A DNA stretch of 64,000 nucleotides from Rhodothermales bacterium (GTDB taxonomy: Bacteria; Bacteroidota; Rhodothermia; Rhodothermales; VXPQ01). Below the pieces are notes generated by a model. It saw nothing but the letters and a program-made list of their open reading frames with translations, had not been told where the DNA came from and ran no database searches. The stretch is taken from the NCBI GenBank assembly GCA_951812345.1, contig OX638295.1, forward strand, positions 2,142,965 to 2,206,964, in the 5' to 3' direction. Shown piece after piece: positions 17,835 to 26,242 of the stretch. The translations under genes were made by a program, and so were the position numbers. Positions within the stretch are counted from its first letter, which is position 1; every line of letters begins with the position of its first letter.

Positions 17835-18059
17835 TCAACTGGTGGAAAGCCTGCATATCACAAGCCCTCCTATGGCGCCGGCGGCGTAGCCGATAGCCGC
17901 AGCCACCGTGGCCGCCCCTCCGGTGGCGACCCCGAGCGCAATCGCTCCGACAATCGAACCGCCCACCATCGACGACGGGATCGTGACACCAAGAGTCCGC
18001 CAGATGTTTTTGCAGTTGCCTCCGGCAAGCTGCATTTGTTCAAGCGTCAATGTTTTCAT
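17835..18059 (-). CDS. Double-glycine-leader precursor peptide B (class II bacteriocin-like, glycine-rich)
   Basis: 74 residues from the ATG at 18059, which has the ribosome binding site AAGGTGA at the same spacing as the other precursor C. Leader MKTLTLEQMQLAGG is a textbook double-glycine type. The 60-residue core is strongly hydrophobic and Gly/Ala-rich with repeated GxxxG-type spacings (SIVGAIALGVATGGAA, AIGYAAGAIGG) and Cys16 and Cys69 near its two ends. This resembles pore-forming class II bacteriocins. The frame is open far upstream of the ATG, but no leader-like start exists there. It lies 64 bases after the glycosyltransferase gene. Confidence 0.87.
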   Translation of the reverse strand: MKTLTLEQMQLAGGNCKNIWRTLGVTIPSSMVGGSIVGAIALGVATGGAATVAAAIGYAAGAIGGLVICRLSTS

Positions 18060-18123
18060 GGTTTTCACCTTTTCAAGGAATTTGGACATAGCAACAACCC
18101 ACGCAGCGTCGAAAAGCCACGAC

Positions 18124-20316
18124 CTACGCGACGCCGACTTCGTCCATGCGCACCTGTCTGGCGCACAGCACGATGTCGGACCAGTGTTGCACGAGTGTTC
18201 CATATGCGCCGACCAGATCGCGCAAGCGTGATCTGCGTTCGGCTGCATTGCCGGCCAGATCGACCGGCGCATTGCATTCCTGCTGCGTAACAAACCGCTC
18301 CAGCGCATCTGCGAGGTGCCCCATATCCGCCCGCATGGAGGGAATCGATCCGGCAGGACCCGATAACGCATGTTCGATGTGCAGCATCAGCATCCCTAAG
18401 GATCGCTCTACGGCAGCCCTGCACGCAAGATCGAAGTCGGGCTGGTCAAGCGATCCATACGCCGCCAGACGATCCCCAAGGTCGCACAGTCTGCGAGGGA
18501 ACGGATCGAGCTGAGAGGCCCCCCATTCCGCGATCAGGGCCGTAAGGATGTCGTTGGTCCTGAAACCATCGAACACGATCTCCGCCGGAAACGGCGCACG
18601 CTCCTGCGGGGGACGATGCCCGATGGCATACCCCTCGCAAAATCCCCGAAGCAGCAGAGGCAAGACGGCTTCCAGCGTTGCGCTGAATACGCCGTCCTCA
18701 TTGCGCCCCGCGGGCATGAATGGGGGAAGCGTTTGCCGGTTGTCGATGCCCACATTCATGCCGAGACAGAACAACCCGTTGCCGATGGTACGGCGCGTAA
18801 CGGTCCGCCCCACCTCACGGGTACGCATGCCTTCCGAATATCCGCACCGGACCAGCCTGCCAAGGGAAGCCCCTTCCAGAAATAGCCTCGACACATTCGA
18901 CGATGTACCGGCATCCCCTGTATGGCCGATGAAGGTAAGCCCAATCCGGGCATCCGACAGACGCTGCAACAGGTGCGGCTGCAAGTCATCTACGTCAATA
19001 TCTTCCCGGCCGGATTCCTCCAGCAGGTGCGCAACCGGACACCCAAGGAGCGTTTCGTGCATTGCGACAAAGTCCGCCCCCTCTGCCGGCTCCCAATCGC
19101 AAGCGCCGAACCAGTACTCGTTGGGATCGGCTTGCGAAGAAAGAGCTATACCGGATCGGGTATCCGGCGCCTCAAACAGAGGCAGCCTCGTGTCGTCATC
19201 AACATGCACGGAAAGCTCGCCCGCGGTAGCCAGCAAAAGCGCATTCCGGTTCGCCCCGTAATTCGTGTCGCACGTTTCGTGCCCATAGAGTGCGAATTGC
19301 AATACGTCGGGACCGCAACCGGTCTCGTCCGCCAGCGTGCGGACCAGGTTTGCCCGCCAGTTCTCATCGAGATACTCCACCTCGATATCGATATCTTCTC
19401 GCAAGACATCGAGGGCCGACGCGAGCCGCGCCTGATCCGGTGCGGAAGAGCTATCTGCAACAACGAATCGTACCCGGCGTCCGTGCATGGACGCATTCGC
19501 ATGATAGGATCGAAGCGCTGCAAGCACACTGCCTGCACGATTGCGGGTCGGGATGCCGATCGCCGATATCCCGTCGCCCCCGTCGGGAAAGGCTGCGCTG
19601 TCCGTCCCATAACACATCACCTCTTCCCGGACAGCGGTTTCCGCGGTCAGCATGCCGTCGTCGATCCACCTGCGCCACGTTCCGGAATCCACCACACCCG
19701 CAACCCCGCCGGCATAGTCCCGGCGTATCCGACTCTCGTGGGCGGCAATGCTCCGAAACCGGTCCGCCTTGAAAAGTTGCTGCGCTTCCGTTGCGAGCAA
19801 AATTCTGGCCGCGCCCGTACGTCGCGAACGAATCAGGACACGATCACTTCCCAGGCCCACCGCTTCCACATCAAAACAACGATACCGCTCCGCGTCGACG
19901 CGCACGGTAGCGCGTTTCGTCACACCGTCGGCATACAACAACATGCGAGACATCCACCAGCGAGCAAGGTCCGGCGGCCCAACCCGCCGGACACCTCGCT
20001 TCGGATCTCCGATAACGTATTTCCCGGACCGGAAACCGTAGTACACCACAAACCTGCCCTTCCTCTCCTCGTCTTCCCAATGCAGGATTACCGGCGCCTC
20101 AAGGGTTCTCAGGCCGGACAGGGTTCCTTCGTACCCTCGCACATCGAGCCCGGCGTCCGAAAGCGCCTCGTACAGATCCAGCATGGATTCGCCGCATACA
20201 TGGATTCCATCGCTATCGACGCCGTGATGATTTAGCAGCGCCGCCACACACGCTCTTTCTCCCGATGGTTCTTCCATGGCGCGAGCAAATGCCCGCTTGA
20301 CACGTTGCGGATCCAT
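18124..20316 (-). CDS. Fusion of degenerate C39-like leader-binding domain and GT2-type glycosyltransferase
   Basis: 730 residues. Residues 15-128 align by eye with the C39 domain of the neighbouring exporter (RACVAALLNHHG with DCGVACLAWVVRFFG; RFVVYYGFRSGKYVIGDP with HYIVLFGCFGDRFLIGDP). The catalytic Cys is Gly19 and the catalytic His is Arg88, while Asp104 remains, so it cannot act as a cysteine peptidase. Residues about 130-245 are a linker of unclear fold. From 249 a GT-A pattern starts: GIPTRNRAGSVLAALRSY, VRFVVADSSS, GANRNALLLATAG, then VDDDTR (373-375), a DxD-type metal/nucleotide-sugar motif. The remaining 300 residues are mostly helical with no motif I know. I infer it docks the double-glycine leaders and glycosylates the cores, as GT2-type SunS enzymes do for glycocins. 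Donor sugar and acceptor residue are unknown. Confidence 0.7.
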   Translation of the reverse strand: MDPQRVKRAFARAMEEPSGERACVAALLNHHGVDSDGIHVCGESMLDLYEALSDAGLDVRGYEGTLSGLRTLEAPVILHWEDEERKGRFVVYYGFRSGKYVIGDPKRGVRRVGPPDLARWWMSRMLLYADGVTKRATVRVDAERYRCFDVEAVGLGSDRVLIRSRRTGAARILLATEAQQLFKADRFRSIAAHESRIRRDYAGGVAGVVDSGTWRRWIDDGMLTAETAVREEVMCYGTDSAAFPDGGDGISAIGIPTRNRAGSVLAALRSYHANASMHGRRVRFVVADSSSAPDQARLASALDVLREDIDIEVEYLDENWRANLVRTLADETGCGPDVLQFALYGHETCDTNYGANRNALLLATAGELSVHVDDDTRLPLFEAPDTRSGIALSSQADPNEYWFGACDWEPAEGADFVAMHETLLGCPVAHLLEESGREDIDVDDLQPHLLQRLSDARIGLTFIGHTGDAGTSSNVSRLFLEGASLGRLVRCGYSEGMRTREVGRTVTRRTIGNGLFCLGMNVGIDNRQTLPPFMPAGRNEDGVFSATLEAVLPLLLRGFCEGYAIGHRPPQERAPFPAEIVFDGFRTNDILTALIAEWGASQLDPFPRRLCDLGDRLAAYGSLDQPDFDLACRAAVERSLGMLMLHIEHALSGPAGSIPSMRADMGHLADALERFVTQQECNAPVDLAGNAAERRSRLRDLVGAYGTLVQHWSDIVLCARQVRMDEVGVA

Positions 20317-20448
20317 ACTATCCCCACTGATGCGGCCGGATACCCCGACTTCCTTGTCTCACGAACTTATTCTTCAGGAACTGCTCCGCTTCGACACGCT
20401 GCGTCTGTCTTGTTTGCTTCCGCAGCAAGAACACACGCGCTCCGGTCA

Positions 20449-20637
20449 CTAACTGCAGAATCTCCGGCAGGCGCTGCCGTACCGGCGGGCAGTGCCCACG
20501 ACACCTCCCCAACCCGTCCGGCTGAACCCAACTACAGCGCCGACCACTGTGCAGCCGGTCACGATGTACGACGTCAGCCTGCCGCAACGCGACGTGCCAC
20601 CCATGTGCTGCATTTCCTCCAATGAAAGAGTCCTCAT
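20449..20637 (-). CDS. Double-glycine-leader precursor peptide A (4 Cys)
   Basis: 62 residues, first gene of the operon, with a strong GAGGTGG ribosome binding site 5-6 bases before the ATG. Leader MRTLSLEEMQHMGG ends in Gly-Gly and is clearly related to that of precursor B (T-L-x-L-E-x-M-Q). The 48-residue core is cationic and glycine-rich (TVVGAVVGFSRTGWGG, TARRYGSACRRFCS) with Cys at 18, 29, 57 and 61; the last two form the same C-x3-C spacing as in precursor C. The glycosyltransferase gene starts 132 bases downstream. No immunity gene is seen directly next to it. Confidence 0.85.
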   Translation of the reverse strand: MRTLSLEEMQHMGGTSRCGRLTSYIVTGCTVVGAVVGFSRTGWGGVVGTARRYGSACRRFCS

Positions 20638-20664
20638 AATTCCACCTCACAAACAGGGTTTGAA

Positions 20665-20696
20665 ATAAGTAAAACCGGCTCCCGATCCGGCGCAAA
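20665..20696 (-). promoter_or_regulatory. Candidate promoter of the peptide operon
   Basis: On the minus strand TTTG (about 20693-20696) is followed after about 21 bases by TACTTAT (20665-20671), close to the Bacteroidota pattern TTTG-N(17-23)-TAxxTTTG. It lies about 30 bases upstream of the ATG of precursor A. The -7 match is imperfect. Confidence 0.3.
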
Positions 20697-20933
20697 CAAC
20701 CTGACACGAATTTGCCCCTTCACAGCCGGCCCGTTACGGGGTCGTTCCCCGCTTCCGCGCCATAAGACACCGTAAACCCCCGGATATGACCTCGCTGCGC
20801 ATTTTTTTTTTTGCAGATCCCAATCTTCCCACCGGCGTATCTTGCCGCAGTCAAGACAGAACGGACCTGCGCCTCATCCAACCACGCCGCACACCTCATC
20901 CCTTAACCCTACTCCGCACACACTACCTGCGTC

Positions 20934-21323
20934 ATGCAATCCCTCACGCCGAACGTCATCGTCGAAGCCATCGAACCGGTGCTGCCCTTCTGGGTGGACC
21001 ACCTCGGATTCACCGTCACCGCCAAAGTCAACGAAGGGGATCGACTCGGTTTCGTCATCCTGACACACGGCCCGGTCGAGCTGATGTATCAGACCCTGGA
21101 GAGCGTCCGGAACGACGTGCCGGAACTGGCCGATATGCCTTTGCAGGGAAGTGCGTTGTTCGTCAAGGCAAGCACTCTGGAGGAACTTGACGCAATAGAC
21201 AAGGCGCTGTCCGATGCGGACCGGGTCATTCCCCGCAGAAAGACCTTCTACGGAGCCGACGAAATTACCGTACGCGAGCCCGCCGGAAACGTGGTGACGT
21301 TCGCCCACTTCGCCGGGTCGTAA
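20934..21323 (+). CDS. VOC (glyoxalase/bleomycin-resistance) family protein
   Basis: 129 residues, the usual length for a single-subunit VOC protein with two beta-alpha-beta-beta-beta modules. Module one: MQSLTPNVIVEAIEPVLPFW, LGFTVTAKV, GFVILTHGPVELMYQTLES. Module two: ALFVKASTLEELDAIDKAL, RKTFYGADEITVREPAGNVVTFAHF, with the typical Glu in DEITVREPAGN. The family covers lyases, dioxygenases and binding proteins for toxic small molecules, and the substrate here cannot be told. It diverges from the peptide operon, 296 bases away. An 11-T run at 20802-20812 lies upstream, without a hairpin. Confidence 0.85.
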   Translation: MQSLTPNVIVEAIEPVLPFWVDHLGFTVTAKVNEGDRLGFVILTHGPVELMYQTLESVRNDVPELADMPLQGSALFVKASTLEELDAIDKALSDADRVIPRRKTFYGADEITVREPAGNVVTFAHFAGS

Positions 21324-21338
21324 GGCAGGCGCCGTCTG

Positions 21339-22016
21339 TCATCTGGCGAGATACGGGCGGACGGCTTCCGTCCAGATGGCGTAGCCTGCCGCGTTCATGT
21401 GCAGCCCGTCGTCCAGAAAAACATCCGGCAGCGGCTCGCCGTCCTCGCCCAGCATGGGCGTGAAAATATCGATGTAGTCGAGGCGATCGCGGGTGCCGGC
21501 GTACTCCTCGATAAGTCCGTTGGCTTTCCGCATCTCTTCCATGAGAGACCGGCGAGCCAGGCTCGGCTTGATGGCGATGAATGCGATGCGGGTTTCCGGC
21601 AGCGCGTCGTGCACCAGGGAGACAAATTGCTGGTAGTCCGCAAAGATTTTTTCGGCGGTCTTGTCGGCGGCTATGTCGTTGTCTCCTTCGTAGACCAGTA
21701 TAAGCCGCGGGGCGTACGGCGTAACGATCCGGTCCGCAAAGTGGATCAGGTCCGACATTTGCGAGCCTCCGAACCCCCGATTGATGACCCGTGCGTCGGG
21801 AAAATCTTCCGCCAGCGTACTCCACATGCGAATGGACGAACTGCCCGCAAAGAGGATGGCGCCTTGAGGCGGCGGATCCGTCTCGTCCATTTGCTCGAAG
21901 GCCTGTATGGCCTCCTCCCACCGATCCTGTGCAAGAGCCGGATGCGATGCCGCGAAACATGCCAGACTAACAGTCAGAAGGGCCAGGTACAGAGGGGCTT
22001 TGATGGTACGCTTCAT
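21339..22016 (-). CDS. Secreted SGNH/GDSL hydrolase (esterase-like)
   Basis: 225 residues with a signal peptide ending ALAQ (about residue 30). The four SGNH blocks are present: ILFAGSSSIRMW (nucleophile Ser60 in the GDS position), NRGFGGSQMSDL (Gly84), YEGDNDIAADK (Asn113) and LDDGLHMNAAGY (Asp203, His206). The block style matches the GDSL lipase/acylhydrolase group that often deacetylates carbohydrates or cleaves small esters. It converges on the VOC gene with a 15-base gap and is 70 bases downstream of the dehydrogenase/HEAT lipoprotein on the same strand. Exact substrate unknown. Confidence 0.9.
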   Translation of the reverse strand: MKRTIKAPLYLALLTVSLACFAASHPALAQDRWEEAIQAFEQMDETDPPPQGAILFAGSSSIRMWSTLAEDFPDARVINRGFGGSQMSDLIHFADRIVTPYAPRLILVYEGDNDIAADKTAEKIFADYQQFVSLVHDALPETRIAFIAIKPSLARRSLMEEMRKANGLIEEYAGTRDRLDYIDIFTPMLGEDGEPLPDVFLDDGLHMNAAGYAIWTEAVRPYLAR

Positions 22017-22086
22017 ACGTTACACCACATTTTCATATCGGTAAACCGGGAGTATGTCCAGAAAAGACTTCTGCGCCAGTTGCTCC

Positions 22087-25000
22087 TTATCCATCCCCTC
22101 CTGTCCGCCCGGCCCGCCGTACCGAAGCCATAAACTCCACGAGGTCCCGGATCTCTCTTTCCGAAAGCAAGGTGGACATGTCGGGCATGGCGGAAGGGCC
22201 GCCTTCCGTGCCGAAACCCGGTGCGATGCGGGCCGCCGGATCCACGAGGGATTCGAGCAACTGCATCCGGTCCAGCCGATCCCCGATCCCGGCAAGAGAC
22301 GGCCCTACGCCGTCTTCTCCGACAAACGGATGGCAGCGAGTACACTCTCCTGCGGGATTCCCCATGAAAACCTGCACGCCGCGCCTCCGGTTGCCGCCGT
22401 AAAGCGCAGCGGCAAACGGCGGGTTCGCCGCCCGCCAGGCTTCCGCTCGGGTCATCAGGGCATCGGAGCCGGCTGCCTCCACGGCTTCCAGAATGTCGAG
22501 CCGGATTTCCGGCGCGGCTTCTCCGTTTTCGAGGCGACCCAGCAATTCGCCCAGTACTTCGGTCGTTTGCGGGGAGGGCAAGCCACTCAGCGTGGCCAGC
22601 GCACTCTGCTGCTCCGGCACGCCGCCCTGGCGCAGCGCTTCGCCAAGTATGGACGCCACTTCGTCATTACCCAGATCGGCTTCCGTCACCAGTTCGAGCG
22701 CAAGCATGCGCACGTCGGCGCTTTCGTCCGCGAGCGCCTGGCGCACGGCTCCCGCATGATCCGCTTCCGGTACGTCCAGCAGCGCCTGCAAGGCCGCAGC
22801 GCGGACTTCCTCCGAATCATCCATGTGCAGCCGATCCACGAGCAAAACGTCCGCACCGTCGATATGCAAGCGGGCGGTTGCAGTAACCGCCTCTTCACGC
22901 ACCGCCGCATTCTCGTCGGATAACAGCATTTCAGCGAGAGGCGCAACCGCTTCCTGCGCAGCCGTTGCAGCGCGGTGTACGGGCCCCAGATACGCGCCGT
23001 CTACCCGATCAAGGGTAGAGGGCTCGGACCATACGCCCAGCGCGGCAATGGCTTCCGCGCGCATCGTTGCAGGCGCGCCGCTCTGTGCGGCATAGGCCGC
23101 CAGACGACCGGCGTCGGCATCGCCCCCCACCCGCAGGTTGGCGCTGATCACCCGGCGCAAAAGCGGCTCGTTCTCGAAAGAAGTGACGTCCAGCAGGGCA
23201 GCCAGAAAAGGCAGCGCCGCCGGGATGCCCCCGTCGTCGTTGATGGCGCGTGCGGCTTCCGTGACCACGAATTCGTCGGCGTCGGCAAGAAAGACCGAAA
23301 CCCCTTCGTCCTCCATCCGGCGCAGCGCAAGCACGGCCCCCATACGTACCGCATCAGAGGCATGACCGGCAAGCGCCATGAGCGCCACCGCATCGCCAAG
23401 CCGGCTCAGGGCCAGCGAACCCGCGTGGCGCAGGTATACGTCCTCGCCCCCGGCCTCTTCAAGCATGGTTACCAGGCCGTCCAGCGCGGGACGGTGCGCA
23501 ATGCGTCCGAGGGCCTCCGCCGCAAAGAAACGGACCCGGTCCGAATCGTCGGAAAGTAGCGGCGCAAGCGCTTCGCCCGCCGCCGCATAGCGTACGTCTC
23601 CAAGCACCTTTGCGGCCTGCGCGCGCATCTCGGCGTCCGCATTCTCAAGCAAGGCGACCAACGGCGCGGCTTGCTCGACATCCTGCAAGGCCAATTGCCA
23701 TATCCCCCATATACCATGAATGCGGGCATACGCCGTTTCGGTCTGCCGGGCGGCCCGCAGAAGCGTTTCCGCATCCCCCCGACGCGCCAGCTCGAACTGC
23801 GCCTTCTGCCGAACTCGCATGTCCGGGCTATGCAGCAGATCGTAGAGCGCATCCGACTCGGCCTCCCCAAAATCCGCAGTCAGTTGTGCGCGCACCTTGC
23901 TGCGCGCGGCTTCATCCGGCTCGGCGGCATCGAGTTTCCAGACGCGCCCGGCTCCCTTGGTGCGCCATCCGTCGATCCAGTCGGCAAAATACAGCGCGCC
24001 GTCCGGGCCGAACGCCAGCCCCACGCCGAGTACGCTCTTCACGGCCACATCTTCTTCCGCCAGCTCGAAGCCCGCCCCCCTGGGCTCAAGACGAAACGCA
24101 TGAATATCCGACGTGAAGGCGGAGCCGGTGTACTCGGACATGAAAAAGCGGCCGTTCCATTCTTCGTTCAGGGCCGTGCCGGGATTATACACGATCCCTG
24201 TCGGGCCATCATGATAGTTCATGATCGGAGGGGTAATAAAGGCCGCCTGCCCTTCGAATTTCGGCAAATACAACCCCTCGTCCATCCAGGGCTTATAAGG
24301 GTTGTTCGTTTCTTCGTGGTATTTGCCGAATTGCCAGTGCGTTCGCCAACCGCTGTCCGACCCCTCGACAATATATACGAGCCGCTCGCTCTCGTTCGGG
24401 TGATCCCCGTCGTTGTCCACGCTGATCAGGTTGCCGTGAGCGTCGAACGCAAACTCATGCGTATTGCGCAGCCCGCGGGCAAAGAGTTCCAGCCCGGAGC
24501 CGTCGGGAAAAGCCCGGAGAATAGCGCCCTGATGAGGATAATGAATGGCTTCCCCTTCCCCGGAGACAAGGCTCAGCCCCATATCGCCAACGCCCCAGTA
24601 AATGCGTCCTTCCGGCCCTATGGTGACGCCGGACACGCCATGCCCGGAAAATCCGGGGTGGACATTATAGCCCCAACTCAAGGTGGTTACGTCCGAGGCG
24701 TCCGGGGTAGCATTGCTCAATGCATCTTCGAGCCGGTACACGCCTGGCGCTGCGGACAGATAGATATCCTCGTCGTGCACCATCAACCCCCCCAGAATAT
24801 CCGAAACCAGCGTATTGAAACCGGCAACGAGCGTGTGCGCCTGGTCGGCTACGCCATCGCCGTCGGTATCCTCGATGCGATAAAGTCGCTCCTTGACCAC
24901 CGTCAGATCGCGCCAGTCCCGCGACCCGTCTTCGTTGAGATCGGGCATCCATTCGTTCTCATCGCTCAACTCCGGCGCCATGACCTCCCTTATAAACGCT

Positions 25001-25413
25001 TCGAAGTCATGGGTCGTCTTCATCGCGAGCGCGTCGAGCCGCCAATCCGGGTGCTGCCGTATGTCCAGCAGGCCCATCGTCCGACTCGACCTGGTGACAA
25101 GTATTTCGCCGGTGTCCGCCACATCGATGGCCACAGGGTCCTGGATCAGATCCTCGGTGGCGTACATGGAAAGAACCAGACCGGGTGCAGCAGACGCTTC
25201 GAGGGAGGCTTCCGTGTCCCGAGCCGCTTTCGCGGCTTCGGCGGGATCCAGCTCGATGGCAGGCTCGGACGCAAAAACGAAGGGCAGCGTATCCGGGGGG
25301 GCGACGGCCCGCTCGCCGGTGCCTTGCGCGGGACCACATGCGGAAAACACGCCGGAAAACAGTACGGCAAGCGCCGGAACAAACAGGCGAAAACGACAGA
25401 CAGGACGAGACAT
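22087..25413 (-). CDS. Membrane-bound dehydrogenase-type (TIGR02604-like) lipoprotein with HEAT repeats and C-terminal cytochrome c domain
   Basis: 1108 residues from the ATG at 25413, which gives a lipoprotein signal (MSRPVCRFRLFVPALAVLF, lipobox FSAC); a frame from 25440 is also open. Residues about 40-470 form a beta-propeller of the membrane-bound-dehydrogenase/glucose-dehydrogenase type (GEILVTRSSRTMGLLDI, YWGVGDMGLSLVSGEGEAIHYP, RNTHEFAFDAHGN, NPGTALNEEWNGRFFMSEYTG). HEAT repeats follow (about 490-980, repeats with RFFAAEALGRIA and VREEAVTATARL). A cytochrome c domain closes the protein with one haem site, GECTRCHPF (codons near 22330-22345), and an axial Met in PSAMPDM. Proteins of this build oxidise sugars or similar substrates in the periplasm and pass electrons to haem. 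The GDSL hydrolase gene follows on the same strand. Confidence 0.88.
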   Translation of the reverse strand: MSRPVCRFRLFVPALAVLFSGVFSACGPAQGTGERAVAPPDTLPFVFASEPAIELDPAEAAKAARDTEASLEASAAPGLVLSMYATEDLIQDPVAIDVADTGEILVTRSSRTMGLLDIRQHPDWRLDALAMKTTHDFEAFIREVMAPELSDENEWMPDLNEDGSRDWRDLTVVKERLYRIEDTDGDGVADQAHTLVAGFNTLVSDILGGLMVHDEDIYLSAAPGVYRLEDALSNATPDASDVTTLSWGYNVHPGFSGHGVSGVTIGPEGRIYWGVGDMGLSLVSGEGEAIHYPHQGAILRAFPDGSGLELFARGLRNTHEFAFDAHGNLISVDNDGDHPNESERLVYIVEGSDSGWRTHWQFGKYHEETNNPYKPWMDEGLYLPKFEGQAAFITPPIMNYHDGPTGIVYNPGTALNEEWNGRFFMSEYTGSAFTSDIHAFRLEPRGAGFELAEEDVAVKSVLGVGLAFGPDGALYFADWIDGWRTKGAGRVWKLDAAEPDEAARSKVRAQLTADFGEAESDALYDLLHSPDMRVRQKAQFELARRGDAETLLRAARQTETAYARIHGIWGIWQLALQDVEQAAPLVALLENADAEMRAQAAKVLGDVRYAAAGEALAPLLSDDSDRVRFFAAEALGRIAHRPALDGLVTMLEEAGGEDVYLRHAGSLALSRLGDAVALMALAGHASDAVRMGAVLALRRMEDEGVSVFLADADEFVVTEAARAINDDGGIPAALPFLAALLDVTSFENEPLLRRVISANLRVGGDADAGRLAAYAAQSGAPATMRAEAIAALGVWSEPSTLDRVDGAYLGPVHRAATAAQEAVAPLAEMLLSDENAAVREEAVTATARLHIDGADVLLVDRLHMDDSEEVRAAALQALLDVPEADHAGAVRQALADESADVRMLALELVTEADLGNDEVASILGEALRQGGVPEQQSALATLSGLPSPQTTEVLGELLGRLENGEAAPEIRLDILEAVEAAGSDALMTRAEAWRAANPPFAAALYGGNRRRGVQVFMGNPAGECTRCHPFVGEDGVGPSLAGIGDRLDRMQLLESLVDPAARIAPGFGTEGGPSAMPDMSTLLSEREIRDLVEFMASVRRAGRTGGDG

Positions 25414-25515
25414 TAGCGAAGTACAGGAGAAGGTGAACATCGAGGCCGCACGGGCAGTATGTTATCGTTGCGCGATCTGGCGCACTATAGAGCCTTAACG
25501 ATATAAAATTCTGGC

Positions 25516-26235
25516 ATGGGAATCCACCGGGAAACGGACCGTAAAATCCGTACGGCGCCCGCGCTGAACAAAACATTGCGCGAAGCGCTGGAGCGAAACG
25601 CCGGATATGCTTATTCCGAGAACGGATCCCCTTCGGGCACGCACCGGGCCACACAGGAATCCGTGCGCCTGTGGTTTCTGGACACGCCGCTGGGGCCCGT
25701 GCTGGCCGGGCGCACCGGCGGTTCCGGTACGGCCGGTGGGCTGTGCCTGCTCACGTTTCCATCCGAAGAAACGTTTCGGGAAACCGATTCACTTTGCGAA
25801 TATCTGACAAGGCTGGAGCAGCGACTGGATCTGCCCGTTTCCTGCGGCGGCGAGCCGGTAGCCGACCCGCTGGCGGAGCAACTGGAACGGGAACTCGGCG
25901 AGTGGTTCGCCGGAGCCCGCCGGGATTTCAACCTGCCGCTTGCCCTGCACGGAACTCCCTTCCAGCGAAGCGTATGGGAGGCGCTCCGCGCCATACCGTA
26001 CGGAGCGGTGCAATCCTACGGGGAGTTGGCCAAATCGCTTGGCAAACCCGACGCGGTGCGGGCGGTAGGCGCCGCAAACGGGCGCAACCCGATCTCCATC
26101 GTCGTGCCGTGCCACCGGGTGATTGGCGCAAACGGCGCCCTGACCGGTTATGCGGGCGGTCTGGAACGCAAACGCTTCCTGCTCGCTCTGGAACAGCGCG
26201 AAATGCCGGAAGCACAGGGGGAATTATTTAGATAA
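25516..26235 (+). CDS. ogt: Methylated-DNA--[protein]-cysteine S-methyltransferase
   Basis: 239 residues. The C-terminal DNA-binding/alkyl-acceptor domain has GTPFQRSVWEALRAIPYG, SYGELAKSLGKPDAVRAVGAANG and the active-site motif PCHRV (Cys199), then YAGGLERKRFLLALE. The N-terminal half is a weak ribonuclease-like domain, as in Ogt/MGMT. The enzyme moves an alkyl group from O6-alkylguanine to its own Cys, repairing DNA once per molecule. The first 45 residues have no family match and a later start is possible. The gene diverges from the dehydrogenase/HEAT gene and converges on the UPF0182 gene 7 bases away. Confidence 0.93.
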   Translation: MGIHRETDRKIRTAPALNKTLREALERNAGYAYSENGSPSGTHRATQESVRLWFLDTPLGPVLAGRTGGSGTAGGLCLLTFPSEETFRETDSLCEYLTRLEQRLDLPVSCGGEPVADPLAEQLERELGEWFAGARRDFNLPLALHGTPFQRSVWEALRAIPYGAVQSYGELAKSLGKPDAVRAVGAANGRNPISIVVPCHRVIGANGALTGYAGGLERKRFLLALEQREMPEAQGELFR

Positions 26236-26242
26236 ATATCCC

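Noticed and set aside
18922-20235. A 437-residue plus-strand open frame inside the glycosyltransferase gene
   Set aside because: No motif, no start signal; the minus-strand frame carries the clear GT and C39-like pattern.
20786-20812. An 11-T run considered as a terminator upstream of the VOC gene
   Set aside because: No GC-rich stem precedes it on either strand.
25441-25515. Possible -10/-35 promoter between the dehydrogenase and alkyltransferase genes
   Set aside because: TTGCGC and TATAGA are spaced only 12 bases apart, so no convincing promoter.
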